64,000 nucleotides of DNA from Clostridium_AD frigoriphilum (GCF_036541405.1 NZ_JAZHFS010000004.1:186001-250000); one strand, 5' to 3'. Shown: positions 25,192-35,194, numbered from the stretch's first letter. Translations and numbers: made by a program. The notes: generated by a model not told the origin, from the letters alone.

Positions 25192-25512
25192 CTAATTTAA
25201 AAAATTTTGAGCAAATTTAACCATCTGTTTTTTACGCTCAATCGCTTTTATGAGCATCTCTCGTCCTTTATTTGTTATTTTATATACTTTTTTATTTTTA
25301 TCTGTGTCAGAAGTTAACTCCACCAAATCTGCTGCTAAAAGCTTTTTCAGTGTTGTATAAAGTGATGCAGGACCAATAGTAACTTCATTATTAGTAAGGT
25401 TCTCAATAGTTTTCATAATTAGGTATCCGTGCTTTTCCTCAATAACACTAGATAAAATATAAAAAGCAGAATCTGTTAGTTCCCCAATATCAATAGAATC
25501 CTTTCTTGGCAT
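25192..25512 (-). CDS. PadR-family regulator of the DUF2812 operon
   Basis: ATG at 25512 (MPRKDSIDIGELTDSAFYIL) is preceded by GAAGGAG; an upstream in-frame start would lie inside the operator. The 106-aa product is a minimal PadR (winged helix YTTLKKLLAADLVE..., then TNKGREML and a short helix). Three copies of an ATATCA-type repeat overlap its promoter, so autorepression is likely. It forms one operon with the DUF2812 gene. Confidence 0.88.
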   Translation of the reverse strand: MPRKDSIDIGELTDSAFYILSSVIEEKHGYLIMKTIENLTNNEVTIGPASLYTTLKKLLAADLVELTSDTDKNKKVYKITNKGREMLIKAIERKKQMVKFAQNFLN

Positions 25513-25530
25513 AAAATTCTCCTTCATATT

Positions 25531-25607
25531 ATATATATCATTTAATGATATATCATTCATTGATATATCATCAAATATAATATATCAATAAATGATATAT
25601 TTGTCAA
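25531..25607 (-). promoter_or_regulatory. Promoter with clustered palindromic operators for PadR/DUF2812
   Basis: On the minus strand TTGACA (25602-25607) and TATATT (25579-25584) are 17 bp apart. ATATCATT/AATGATAT-type palindromes lie in the spacer (25585-25600), just downstream of -10 (TGATATATCA, 25561-25570) and again at 25533-25553. Three sites in 70 bp would allow cooperative repression. Confidence 0.8.
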
Positions 25608-26015
25608 TTGTTTATCTACTGCTTTTTTATTTATATACTCTTGTTTAATTATAAAAAAAACACCACAAGGAAGGCTTCTACTATAGCCAACCCTGTAGGC
25701 GTTATCCAAACTTTTATCATTACATTTTAAAATCCAATTTTAGTAAAAACCTCATTTACTTATGGTACGGTTCAGTGCTCATAGTGCAATAATATATATA
25801 TAGTAAAAATTTAATTAAATTTAACAATCACTAAAATGAGGTTTTTCTACTGAAGAATCTCATTACCAATTGTGGACTTATTGGCAACATTGATGATTTT
25901 CATCATGGCTATTAAAACCAATAAAAAAATGAAATAACAGCAAGTAAAATCAAGCAGTAATCCCTCTATTTCTTTATAATGAATGTAGGGTGATTGAAAC
26001 GAGGTGAACATATGA
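25608..26015. other. Non-coding gap with a 110-bp inverted-repeat element
   Basis: AGTAAAAACCTCATTT (25742-25757) and the complementary AAATGAGGTTTTTCT (25834-25848) enclose about 76 bp of AT-rich sequence. A run of TATATATATAT lies inside. It could fold as a long hairpin or be a small MITE-like relic. Nothing else recognisable. Confidence 0.4.
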
Positions 26016-26878
26016 ATGTACGAGTGGAAGAAGCAAATTCAAATAATCGTTGCTGAAATTGACAAATGTATTAAAAATTATAATGGCGAAGCCTTGACAC
26101 TACGATCTCTTTCTCGCAGGTTGGGTTATTCCGAATTTTATACAACGAGAAAATTCAAAGAAATATCTGGTATGCAATTTAGGGATTATCTGCGGCATAG
26201 GAAATTAGCCTTTGCACTAAAAGAGGTTCGGGATAGTGAAAAAAACCTAATCATGTCGTTCTTCGTACAAAAATAAACCCTTTCGACCGCTACTTTTTAG
26301 GATTGGGAGAGATTGGTATGATGAAATCTACAGATGATGTTAAAATTTATTTTGTAACCATTCCCGCACACAAATTTTTGCACATTAAAAACTATGAGAG
26401 TAATGGGTATTGGGATTTTTGGCAAAAGCAAAGTCTTATTCCGGGACAGGACTGTGAAACAATTTGCGGCTTACTCGATAGCATCAAGGGCAAATTGGAT
26501 GACGATGGTGGTAGCGAATCTAACAGCGGTAGCGGTCAGATTATGGCGTACATTAACAACCCGGACGGCAGACTCTGCGATTGGGGTATTCCACGCACAG
26601 AGTGTTACGGTACACGTCTTCCTTTTGATTATAAAGGCGAAGTACCACCACAAATGCTTATGATTGATGTTCCCGAAGCCGAGTATATTGTTTTTGAACA
26701 TGGGCCATTTGATTATGAGCAGGAAAATCGTAGTGTAGAGGAAAAAATTGAAAAGGCAATGGCAACTTTTGATTTTGCAATCACTGGCTACTGCTTTGAT
26801 ACTTCCCCCGGTAGAATAATTTACCTTTATTATAATCCGGAACGGTTTCTTAAGTATATCAGACCAGTGCTAAAGTAA
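26016..26878 (+). pseudogene. AraC-family regulator with GyrI-like domain, internal deletion
   Basis: The first frame (26016 to about 26250) encodes the first AraC helix-turn-helix (LTLRSLSRRLGYSEFYTTRK) up to EVRDSEKNLI, then goes out of frame. From about 26255 a second frame continues as VVLRTKINPFDRYFLGLG and a complete GyrI-like effector domain (IYFVTIPAHKFLHIKNY, VFEHGPFDYEQE). About 35 residues carrying the second helix-turn-helix are gone. Composition is near 45% GC, unlike its surroundings, which suggests transfer. ATGAATG gives two overlapping starts; the second is the right frame. Confidence 0.8.
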
Positions 26879-26994
26879 ATAAAATGGACTGCCTATCCAC
26901 TATTGTTTCTAACGAGAAAATCAAACAGGAAATAACAATTTACAATTAATATTTTAAATGTAACTCACATTTAGGCTATATGCCATTTTGAAAT

Positions 26995-27032
26995 TGTTGT
27001 AAATATACTTTATTTTTAAATTATGGTATTAT
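26995..27032 (+). promoter_or_regulatory. Recurring extended -10 promoter before the esterase
   Basis: GTAAATATACTT is followed by AATTATGGTATTAT, with -10 TATTAT at 27027-27032 and the extended TG just before it. The same two blocks occur before the LytTR gene (59249-59285) and the small gene at 44363. Spacing between the blocks is two bases shorter here. Confidence 0.5.
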
Positions 27033-27094
27033 AAGTATGATAAAAAACCTATATTGTATTCGTACGATTCAATTCCAAATGAGGTGCTACAAAA

Positions 27095-27886
27095 ATGAAT
27101 AAATCAAAAGTAGAAAAAGTAAACTTTTATAGCGATGTACTTGATAAAGAAATAGCAATGCTGGTATATTTACCTGAATGCTATAATAATTCACCTCCTC
27201 TGCCTGTATTATATTTTCTACATGGGAGAAGTGGGAACGAAAATATAATGTTTGAAATGGACATACCCACTAAAGCTGATCGAATGATAAAAGATGGGGA
27301 AATTAAGCCTTTGATAATTGTATGTCCAAGAATTGAAAACAGCCGGGGGGTGAACTCATCCTTAATATGTAAAGAGGCACCTAATCCTTTAGAGAATAAT
27401 CGAATCATAAATTTAGGAATGTATGAAGATTACTTTATTAAAGAAATAGTACCTTTAACAGATAAAACTTTTAATACTATAAAAGATAGAAAAGGAAGAT
27501 ATATAGGAGGGGCATCTGCTGGTGGCTATGCAGCTCTTCACAATACATTTCGACATCAGCATATGTTTTCAAAAGTAGGAGGTCATATGCCTGCTTTAGA
27601 ACTGAAACTTGAAGAGGAAGACAAGCCATATTTTAAAGACATGGGTGTCTGGGAAAAATATGATCCAATATATATTGCAAGAAAAAATAATATTTCTTTT
27701 GATATTGATGTTTATCTTGATGCTGGAGATAAGGATGAAGGTAGATTTTATGAAGGTTGTTCAACATTACATAAAATATTGAAAGAAAAAGGCATAAATT
27801 CTCAAAATCATGTGTTCCTTGGTAATCACAGTGCTGAATATATACAATCGAATATTGAGAAATATCTAAAATTTTATGGATGCTAA
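27095..27886 (+). CDS. Esterase of the esterase-D/tributyrin-esterase family
   Basis: This 263-aa enzyme has the PF00756-type fold: LYFLHGRSGNEN (39-50), nucleophile GGASAGGYAAL (Ser141), acid in LDAGDKDEG (Asp212 or 214) and His245 in GNHSAEY. There is no signal peptide, so it acts in the cytoplasm, probably on small acyl esters or S-formylglutathione-like thioesters. GAGGTG is upstream of ATG. A separate sugar O-acetyltransferase follows 58 bp later, and the two may be co-transcribed as an acetyl-on/acetyl-off pair. That link is inference. Confidence 0.85.
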   Translation: MNKSKVEKVNFYSDVLDKEIAMLVYLPECYNNSPPLPVLYFLHGRSGNENIMFEMDIPTKADRMIKDGEIKPLIIVCPRIENSRGVNSSLICKEAPNPLENNRIINLGMYEDYFIKEIVPLTDKTFNTIKDRKGRYIGGASAGGYAALHNTFRHQHMFSKVGGHMPALELKLEEEDKPYFKDMGVWEKYDPIYIARKNNISFDIDVYLDAGDKDEGRFYEGCSTLHKILKEKGINSQNHVFLGNHSAEYIQSNIEKYLKFYGC

Positions 27887-27944
27887 ATTATAAAAGTCGG
27901 TTTATATCCTGCGAATCAAATCTATTATTTTTAGGAGGTAACCT

Positions 27945-28550
27945 ATGAAAGAAGAAGAAAAAATATTTGCGGGCAGGCTGTTTGATGCCCGTACGAAAGA
28001 ACTTCGAGATATTAAACATAAGACACATATACTCTGTCAGAAATTTAATTTGCTTGATGAGTACGATGAAAGTCGTCTACCAATAATCAAAGAATTTATC
28101 GGAAAAATCGGAGAAAAATATTATTTGCAAGGTCCTATACAATTTAATTACGGGTGCCATACGTTTATCGGTGAAAATTTCGGTGCGAACTTTAATACCA
28201 CAATTTTAGATGATGGTAAAATTTATATCGGTGATAATGTTATGCTTGGACCTAACGTTTCCCTCATGGCATCATCACATCCACTCATCCCCGAAGAAAG
28301 AGTTGCCATGAAATACAAGGACGGACATGTGTCTGTATCTGAATACGCAAAGGAAATCCATATTGGAAACAATGTTTGGATTGCTTGTAACGTTGTGGTT
28401 TGCGGTGGTGTTCATATTGGAAATAACGCAGTCATCGGCGCTGGCAGTGTTGTTACAAAAGATATACCAGATAACTATCTTGCATATGGGAATCCGTGCA
28501 AACCAATAAGAATAATTACAGAAAAAGACTCAAAGTTAGATTTACTATAA
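27945..28550 (+). CDS. Sugar O-acetyltransferase (maltose/galactoside type)
   Basis: This 201-aa protein has the Mac domain (EKIFAGRLFDARTKELRDIK), the extended loop with catalytic His in MASSHPLIPEER and the left-handed beta-helix with hexapeptides (IHIGNNVWIACNVVVCGGV, VIGAGSVVTKDIP). TTAGGAGG precedes ATG. It transfers acetyl from acetyl-CoA to a sugar hydroxyl. It is the intact counterpart of the pseudogene at 2294-2881. Its base composition (about 40% GC) is higher than the flanks. Confidence 0.9.
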   Translation: MKEEEKIFAGRLFDARTKELRDIKHKTHILCQKFNLLDEYDESRLPIIKEFIGKIGEKYYLQGPIQFNYGCHTFIGENFGANFNTTILDDGKIYIGDNVMLGPNVSLMASSHPLIPEERVAMKYKDGHVSVSEYAKEIHIGNNVWIACNVVVCGGVHIGNNAVIGAGSVVTKDIPDNYLAYGNPCKPIRIITEKDSKLDLL

Positions 28551-28621
28551 TTATTCATAATATATGTTGCAACAGTACTGTTAGATTGTAAAAAATGGGG
28601 AGAATATATTTTAGAGTAATT

Positions 28622-28667
28622 AAAACACCGATATAGTCAAAAACCTTTTTGATTATATCGGTGTTTT
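28622..28667 (+). terminator. Strong terminator hairpin
   Basis: AAAACACCGATATA pairs with TATATCGGTGTTTT (with an inner GTCAAAAA/TTTTTGAT extension). It closes the esterase/acetyltransferase unit. Confidence 0.85.
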
Positions 28668-28728
28668 GGAAATATATGTCCTAATGTATATTTTCGCATT
28701 TTGCGGTTACTACCCACCTATGATTATA

Positions 28729-28754
28729 GTTGTAAAAAATAATTTTTTTACAAC
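28729..28754. terminator. Small hairpin at the end of the ABC permease gene
   Basis: GTTGTAAAAAA pairs with TTTTTTACAAC around a 4-nt loop, 11 bp after the minus-strand permease stop. It is A/T-rich but perfect. Confidence 0.55.
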
Positions 28755-28765
28755 AGACTCCAGTA

Positions 28766-31402
28766 CTATACTATTTCGTCTTTAATTGATTCTATTACAT
28801 TACTTTTTTTAACGGCTGTTGAAGAAATCCCATACGCCAAAAATATAGATGCAATTATAAGCATAGCATACGCTAGAATTGGTACAACTGGAAAAACAGA
28901 TATAAACTCAGGCCATGTGATTAATGCTACTCTTAACATAAACCAACAAATAAATAATACTATTGGTATGCTAACAATAATCGGTGTTAATGCAAAGAAC
29001 AACCCTTCTATCATCAACATTTTATTTAATCCTTTTGGTGTTAATCCTACTGCACGAAGCATAGCAAATTCTCTCTTGCGCAGTCTAAGATTATTCGAAA
29101 TGGTAGAAAAAGCATTAATAATGCCAATTAATCCAAACATTAAGGCTACAGCAAAAACACCAATAGAAATGGATTTTTGAACCAGTTTGTCATTATTTTT
29201 TTCGACCAGTAGACTCCATATAGTAAAATCTTCGGTTCCAAGATAAGAACTGCAAATTCGAGTTAGTTCTTTCTTCACAGCTGGGCTAGCCTTATCACCC
29301 ACCAATAAATCAATTGACATACTGCTAGATTCAAGCATACGCTCTGGCATAAAATTACTAACTAGTTGTTGATAGGTTTTCATAGGAACTATATATGCTA
29401 AGCTGTATCCACCCATTCCTAGCTCAGAGGGAGAAATCTCTGTAACATGACCAATTTGAGCATTAAATTTATAATTTGTTTTCATATCATTTTCTGTTTT
29501 TTCATTTATTACTAGCTTATCGCCTTGTTTTGCATTTAACAATGGTATTTTTCGCATAACTTTTTCATTCTCTGATACATATCTTGTGCTATCTAACAAT
29601 ACTCCTGTTGTCACACCCTCCTTATAATATGATTCATCATCGGCACCGATTTTTTCACAATACTTTTTAAATGATTTATCGCTTAATCCAACTAAATTTG
29701 TTATAATTCTATACTTTCCATTTTCACTCGATACATTATGTTTGGAGGGTACCTTAGCAAATCCTCCATATTTAGCAAAAACATCTGACTCCTGTTTTGA
29801 TGTTACATAAGTTGAAGTACGTACCTGTCTTCTAATGACACTATCCCTAACCTTAGGCAGAGAAATAACTTCATTTATCATCTTATCACTTGGTTTATCA
29901 ACAGTTTTTATGCTAATCTTCATATCATGAAGATTAGGTATTTCAGCATTCTTAGAATTGGCTAAATTGAGGATGGCTATAATGTTCAGATACCCCGCTA
30001 TTAAGATAAAACACATTGAAAGAGATAGGACTGCCGTACGCAAAGCCTTTTTGTTAGCTGAAAATTGTGATATTGCTAGTTCACCTTCTATACCAAATAT
30101 TTTATTGATTATTGAGTGGGATTTTTGTTTTTTTAATTTTACTTTGGTACTATTCTGACGTATTCCAGTAATAGCAGATACTTTCATCATTTTTCTTGCA
30201 GGAATATATGCTGAAACTAAAACGGTAATCAATGAGACTATGATGGAAAAACCAACTACTACCCATGAAAAGGAAACATATGCATTCCTATAATCTTCTG
30301 TAACACTAAGAATTTTATTAACTTTAGAAAACACAATATTACTAAATAGATATCCTATCATGATACCAATTGGTAATTGAATAATCCAGAGCAAAAGTCC
30401 TTCATAGAGAACAGACGACTTAATTTGCCTTGGAGTTGCTCCTAAACTTTTTAGAATACTTAGTTCCTTAATCCTGCTGTTAGCAGATAAAGAAAATGCA
30501 TTATAGATAATAAGAATAAATGACCCCATAACTAGTAACATAATTGTTATTGCCATTGCTATCATCATAATGATTTGAGTGTTTGCAACACTTTTATCGC
30601 TAATTCCATATAAAGTTAATAAAGGTGTATTATACTTAACTCCATACTCTCCATTTTCATTTTTGGTTAATCCCGTAGCTTTCGCAATTCGTGGTAATGT
30701 TTCATAGATTGTGCGAGGGTTCACAAAACGCATATAAACCGTAAGTTCATCTTTAGGCTTAATGTGCGAAGTATCCAAGTATCCCATGGCGATGTATCCG
30801 GGGTATGCAGAACTCGCAGAAACATCTAATTCTCCAACTATTGTATATATATTAGTTTCTGTTGTTTTAAACGTCTCGCCTGATCGTTTCGTACTTTGAT
30901 GGTTAACTAGGTCACTACCAAGCATTCGATTACCTACGGGAAGAGTCAACTTATCACCAATTTTATATGAAGGATTATCCGCGAAGAATAATTTTGACAT
31001 AACAATTTCTCCGGATTTTTTAGGAAGTTTACCTTCAGTAAGAGTATTTTTTAAATCCATGTCTAGCCAAAAATTTGTATTAGCATCTCTCATTGATAGA
31101 TACGGGAGTTTTGTATTGGAAAGTTTAGCCGTAACCCACTGTCCTTTAATCATCGTGGTTTCAACCTCGGGATTTTCTGTGACATATTTTAATTTATCAC
31201 CAGCTATAGAGTTGTATAATTCTCCATGCCAATAACCTGTATGTTCAATTGTTGTGGTTACTTCTGTTTTCCATTTAGAATGTATAAATATACATAGCGA
31301 ACATAGAAGTGCCGAAGCGATTATAATAGCAATTAGTATAGAAATTGTATGTCGCTTATTCTTTTTCATATGGTTATATGTGTATTCATTCATAATTTTC
31401 AT
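28766..31402 (-). CDS. Large ABC permease with two FtsX domains (MacB/LolC class)
   Basis: This 878-aa protein has a helix near 18-38, a large external domain (40-275), three helices with the FtsX pattern (about 280-410, including SRIKELSILKSLGATPRQIK), a linker, a helix (455-475), a second external domain (480-745) and three more helices (with RKREFAMLRAVGLTPKGLNK). Its ATPase overlaps it by 4 bp upstream. Transporters of this class move force across the membrane to expel or release peptides and lipoproteins. With a kinase/regulator pair upstream this looks like an antimicrobial-peptide response module. A relative is at 62550-64000. Confidence 0.88.
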   Translation of the reverse strand: MKIMNEYTYNHMKKNKRHTISILIAIIIASALLCSLCIFIHSKWKTEVTTTIEHTGYWHGELYNSIAGDKLKYVTENPEVETTMIKGQWVTAKLSNTKLPYLSMRDANTNFWLDMDLKNTLTEGKLPKKSGEIVMSKLFFADNPSYKIGDKLTLPVGNRMLGSDLVNHQSTKRSGETFKTTETNIYTIVGELDVSASSAYPGYIAMGYLDTSHIKPKDELTVYMRFVNPRTIYETLPRIAKATGLTKNENGEYGVKYNTPLLTLYGISDKSVANTQIIMMIAMAITIMLLVMGSFILIIYNAFSLSANSRIKELSILKSLGATPRQIKSSVLYEGLLLWIIQLPIGIMIGYLFSNIVFSKVNKILSVTEDYRNAYVSFSWVVVGFSIIVSLITVLVSAYIPARKMMKVSAITGIRQNSTKVKLKKQKSHSIINKIFGIEGELAISQFSANKKALRTAVLSLSMCFILIAGYLNIIAILNLANSKNAEIPNLHDMKISIKTVDKPSDKMINEVISLPKVRDSVIRRQVRTSTYVTSKQESDVFAKYGGFAKVPSKHNVSSENGKYRIITNLVGLSDKSFKKYCEKIGADDESYYKEGVTTGVLLDSTRYVSENEKVMRKIPLLNAKQGDKLVINEKTENDMKTNYKFNAQIGHVTEISPSELGMGGYSLAYIVPMKTYQQLVSNFMPERMLESSSMSIDLLVGDKASPAVKKELTRICSSYLGTEDFTIWSLLVEKNNDKLVQKSISIGVFAVALMFGLIGIINAFSTISNNLRLRKREFAMLRAVGLTPKGLNKMLMIEGLFFALTPIIVSIPIVLFICWFMLRVALITWPEFISVFPVVPILAYAMLIIASIFLAYGISSTAVKKSNVIESIKDEIV

Positions 31403-32082
31403 TTTTTAATTACCTCATCTGACACAATTCTACCATCCTCAATTGTAATCACTCTATCTGCTGACAACGCAATTTTTTCGTCATGTGTAATCAATATCAT
31501 AGTCTGATTATATTCTTTATTTGAAACCCTCAACATCTCAAGAATAGCTTCTGTATTTGCTCTGTCAAGATTTCCAGTAGGTTCATCTGCTAGAATAATA
31601 GACGGTCTATAAATTAATGCTCGTGCTATAGCAACTCTTTGTTGCTGACCTCCTGAAAGCTGATTTGGTAGATGACTAAGCCTTTCATTTAAACCAAGCA
31701 TTTTTATGATTTTATCAAATTCTTCTTTTTTAGGTTTTTTACCATCCAGAAGCATAGGTAATAATATGTTTTTTTCTACATTTAGTGTCGGAATAAGATT
31801 ATAAAACTGATATATTATTCCTACTTTTCGCCTACGAAATATTGCTAATTCAGTTTCATTCATTGATGAAATATCAATGTCATCGATATATATTTTTCCT
31901 TTTGTAGGGTTATCCACTCCACCTAACATATGCAGGAGTGTTGATTTTCCTGATCCACTTGATCCAATTATTGCAACAAATTGTCCTTTGCTTATCCTCA
32001 AATTTAAATTATCCAATGCAGTGACTTTTGTCTCACCAATTCCATAGGTTTTTGTAAGATTTTCAGTTCTTAATATTTCCAA
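31399..32082 (-). CDS. ABC ATPase of the MacB/LolD/BceA class
   Basis: This 227-aa ATPase has Walker A GSSGSGKST (40-48), Q-loop YQFYNLIPTL, signature LSGGQQQR (142-149), Walker B IILADEP (162-168) and the H-loop (LITHDEK). It overlaps the permease gene by 4 bp. The kinase gene ends 111 bp upstream, so operon continuity is likely but not certain. Confidence 0.93.
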   Translation of the reverse strand: MEILRTENLTKTYGIGETKVTALDNLNLRISKGQFVAIIGSSGSGKSTLLHMLGGVDNPTKGKIYIDDIDISSMNETELAIFRRRKVGIIYQFYNLIPTLNVEKNILLPMLLDGKKPKKEEFDKIIKMLGLNERLSHLPNQLSGGQQQRVAIARALIYRPSIILADEPTGNLDRANTEAILEMLRVSNKEYNQTMILITHDEKIALSADRVITIEDGRIVSDEVIKK

Positions 32083-32193
32083 AGTGTTATCTCCCCTCTT
32101 TAATAAGGCCTACTTCCATAATATTTAGTCCTTATTTTCTTCTAAACCCAATTATATCTTTGTTAAGTGACCTCTCGGTGACATTGATTACAA

Positions 32194-33414
32194 TTAATTT
32201 ATATAAAACTTAATTGTGAATGACGCTCCCCCTGTTTTTTTATTTTCTGCTCGAATTTCACCGTTTTGTTTCTTAACTATAGATTGAGCAAGAGCGAGTC
32301 CAATTCCTACACTGTCCTTGGCTGAATTTTCGCCTTTGTAAAATCTAGTAAATAAGTGCGGTATATCCTTTTTTTGAAACCCTTCTCCATTATCTTCAAT
32401 AATAATTTGTGTACAAATAGGGTTTTGTTCATATACTATGGAAATTTTTCCTCCTCGCGGTGTATGTTCCACACAATTTTTAACAATATTTAAGATGGCT
32501 TCATTGTTCCAATAAAAATCTCCCATAAAAACTACATCACTATTCTCTTGAATAGAAAGTTGTTGCTCTTTTTTTTCTATCATTAAGATTAATGGCTCAA
32601 CAGCAGTACATACCATTTCATAAACATTAATCGATTTATATTCTAATGATAAGGTTCCTGCATCTAGTTTAGAAAGTGTTAACAATGACGAAACCAAATG
32701 ATTAAGACGGTATATCTGAGCTGAAATACGCTCAATATACAAAGCGTCATCTCCATTTATAGGACTGCCTTCCAATAACTCAATCATAAGTGACATTGAT
32801 GTAAGTGGTGTTTTCATTTGGTGAGAAATATCTGCAAGGTTATTTGTTAATTTTTCTTTTTCTTTCCTTTCTTTTTCTCGGTTTTCGCGAAGCAGCACAA
32901 CTGTTTTATATAGTTCGTCTTCTAAAATAGAGAATTCGTCTTCTTTCTTCTGAGGGTTTATTTTATAATTTCCTTCGTTGATAGCGTAAAGAGATTCTGC
33001 AAGATTATCGATGCGTTTACGCTTTATATGATTTAGCCCTACCAGAAATCCTCCAAAACAAAACAAGAGTGAAGCAATCAAAAATAAAATACCAACCGTA
33101 ACTATATTAAAACTTTTACGATTATTATAAGAACTATTTAAAAAACCTTCACTATATCCATATTGCTCTAATATTTTTTTCCCTTTATTAATTTCTGCTA
33201 TATTATTAGTTTTTAGCGATGATATCAATACTTGTTCAATATTAGGATCAGCCTTAACACCAAACGCTATAATCTGTGCGGCTTTTTCATAAAAAATCTT
33301 CTCTGTCTGCTTAAAAATAAAATTTCCAAATATCATACAAAAAAATGTTATACATAAAAAACTAATAACCATCCATACAGTAATTTTCTTTTTACTTATA
33401 TACCCCTTAATCAT
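32194..33414 (-). CDS. Sensor histidine kinase of the ABC module
   Basis: This 406-aa kinase has helices at about 11-33 and 102-126 with a short external loop of about 65 residues, HAMP-like linker, phosphoacceptor His198 (DISHQMKTPL), N box NIVKNCVEH and G boxes DNGEGF and SVGIGLALAQ. It overlaps the regulator gene by 8 bp. The small external loop suggests that it senses through the transporter or the membrane, as in peptide-detox modules. This is inference. Confidence 0.9.
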   Translation of the reverse strand: MIKGYISKKKITVWMVISFLCITFFCMIFGNFIFKQTEKIFYEKAAQIIAFGVKADPNIEQVLISSLKTNNIAEINKGKKILEQYGYSEGFLNSSYNNRKSFNIVTVGILFLIASLLFCFGGFLVGLNHIKRKRIDNLAESLYAINEGNYKINPQKKEDEFSILEDELYKTVVLLRENREKERKEKEKLTNNLADISHQMKTPLTSMSLMIELLEGSPINGDDALYIERISAQIYRLNHLVSSLLTLSKLDAGTLSLEYKSINVYEMVCTAVEPLILMIEKKEQQLSIQENSDVVFMGDFYWNNEAILNIVKNCVEHTPRGGKISIVYEQNPICTQIIIEDNGEGFQKKDIPHLFTRFYKGENSAKDSVGIGLALAQSIVKKQNGEIRAENKKTGGASFTIKFYIN

Positions 33415-34072
33415 CCAACCTATAACCTATTCCTCTCACTGTTTTAATAATTGTATTATTCGTAAGTTTTTGACGAAGACGCTTTATAGCTACTGATAAT
33501 GTATTATCATTTACAAATTCACCATCGATATCCCACAGTTTTTGAAGTAAAACCCCTCGCGTTAAAGTTCGGTTTTTATTTTCTAATAGTTGCCTAAATA
33601 GATTGTATTCACCAATTGTAAGTTCTATTTCGATATTATTTTTATATACCTTTGTTTCTGATTTAATCATTTTAATATTTCCACACCATAGAATATCGTC
33701 AAGTATTTGTTGTTTTACAGTTCTGCGTAAAACAGCAAGTATACGAGAATGCAAAACACTTAATTTAAAAGGTTTGGTGATGTAATCATCCCCTCCAATA
33801 TCTAGTCCTTTTATAATATCGCATTCATCATCCCTGATAGTTATAAAAATAATAGGAATGTCTTTAATCCCTTTTACATAACGGCAAAAATCAAACCCTG
33901 AACCATCAGGTAAATTTAAATCTAATAATATTATGTCGATATCTGTTTTAAAAAGTTCTTTCCCCTTTTTAAAATTCTCTGCATGAATAACCTTATAACT
34001 ATTTCTAAGTAAAAATGTTTTTATACCTAAAGCAATTGTTTCATCATCTTCAATCAAAAATATCTTAAGCAT
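33407..34072 (-). CDS. OmpR-family response regulator of the ABC module
   Basis: This 221-aa regulator has receiver residues EDD (8-10), Asp51 (IILLDLNLPDG) and the KPF motif, plus a winged helix ending TVRGIGYRLDD. It is first in the order regulator, kinase, ATPase, permease, the layout of Bce-like modules, although the permease here is of the longer two-domain kind. AAGGAGG is upstream of ATG. Confidence 0.92.
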   Translation of the reverse strand: MLKIFLIEDDETIALGIKTFLLRNSYKVIHAENFKKGKELFKTDIDIILLDLNLPDGSGFDFCRYVKGIKDIPIIFITIRDDECDIIKGLDIGGDDYITKPFKLSVLHSRILAVLRRTVKQQILDDILWCGNIKMIKSETKVYKNNIEIELTIGEYNLFRQLLENKNRTLTRGVLLQKLWDIDGEFVNDNTLSVAIKRLRQKLTNNTIIKTVRGIGYRLDD

Positions 34073-34786
34073 TCGCGAACCTCCTTAACATTTAACAATC
34101 ACACTATTTTTCTTGTTCTCCCGCACTAAATTATTTTACTTGTAAAAAATACGGTAATCCTCATCAAGATTAAAAACGCAATACTTTCACACTATGGAAT
34201 TTTAGGGGTAGCACTCGAAAAAGAATATACTATTAGCGTAAAGCATCGATAGATAGTGACAACAATATGAATGATTGCATCACAATAGAATCACCAGTTG
34301 AAACAAAAGATAATTACATAACTAAAATAAGGATTAATAACGTAGTTTAGGGAAATTTTAAAGAGTTTTGTATCCAAATAAAAATACTGTTCATTAACTT
34401 TTATGTTCATATTTGGCTAAGCACCCAGTAAATACATCCATAAACTTATGAACAACACCTAAATTGGTATTGTGTTACTTTCAGAATATCTTAAACCTGT
34501 ATTGAGTTATCTTGAATAGGTTGTATTTCTGTATAATAGGTTACAAATGATGGAATAAAAAAATTATATAATGTAGTTTAGATGAAATGATAGTTAGTAA
34601 GCCTCTATAATGTTATTGCATGTTACCTTTTTAGTTTAACATACTTTTACATAAAATATAACATTCAAAGTAATACCTCTGTATCTACAATAAATATCGT
34701 GAAAACAGATCTCCATGTCATTTAATATGGTGTTATTAAAAATGTGGCAGGTATTAATGGAAAGATATATCTATATATGCTATATG
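34073..34786. other. Non-coding gap with a possible short gene fragment
   Basis: On the plus strand, about 34236-34350, an open stretch with no start reads DSDNNMNDCITIESPVETKD and ends in INNVV before a stop. It has protein-like composition and may be another gene tail. TTGTGTTACTTTCAGAATATC near 34475 recurs near 36751. Otherwise nothing is recognisable until the decayed MFS copy at 34787. Confidence 0.35.
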
Positions 34787-34924
34787 ATTTCTTCTATCAA
34801 AATAGGTAGTGATAAAAGCGTTAGTCTTTCTGAAATATTAAACACAATTGATAAAAAAGAAACTGCTGTGCTAACAGCTTCTCCAGCGATGGCTGAAAAT
34901 AAAAGAACAAGAGAAGTTATTTAA
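34787..34924 (+). pseudogene. MFS exporter tail, decayed copy
   Basis: ISSIKIGSDKSVSLSEILNT and IDKKETAVL reproduce residues around 447-475 of the exporter at 13297. It then ends early as MAENKRTREVI, like the tail at 14970-15026. There is no start or ribosome site; only about 45 codons survive. Confidence 0.8.
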
Positions 34925-34934
34925 CAAAGTAAAA

Positions 34935-35194
34935 TACTCCAGGTTTAAGAATGTGCTAATATTTTTAATTCATCAGACTCCACAACATGACCAGTTTATC
35001 CAAGTGAACCCGCAAAGTGGAATAGCATCATAGTCTAAAAAAGTAATAGCTATTGATTTAACTTTATCAGAAACATCAATAAATTCAATAGGAAAAGATA
35101 TACATGGATTTCCTTTATATTGATATTTCTGCTCAGCAAATTTTGAATATTTAGCTGGTAAATAACCATTTTCTGTTGTAACATTAATTTTCAT
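34935..35194 (-). pseudogene. PEBP family gene, copy B with internal deletion
   Basis: The first 69 codons match the intact PEBP at 15179-15688 (same AAAGGA site and start), up to GFTWINW. A deletion of roughly 95 codons then joins the last codons in the wrong frame; the old ending (DELKILAHS) is still legible at 34944-34980. The ligand pocket is destroyed. Confidence 0.85.

Noticed and set aside
27945..28550. Xenobiotic (Vat) acetyltransferase
   Set aside because: The N-terminal Mac domain and the SSHPL loop place it with sugar O-acetyltransferases instead.
28766..34072. Classical BceRS-BceAB module
   Set aside because: Gene order and kinase size fit loosely, but the permease is 878 residues with two external domains, unlike the BceB pattern with one large loop. 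I therefore use the wider MacB/LolC class.
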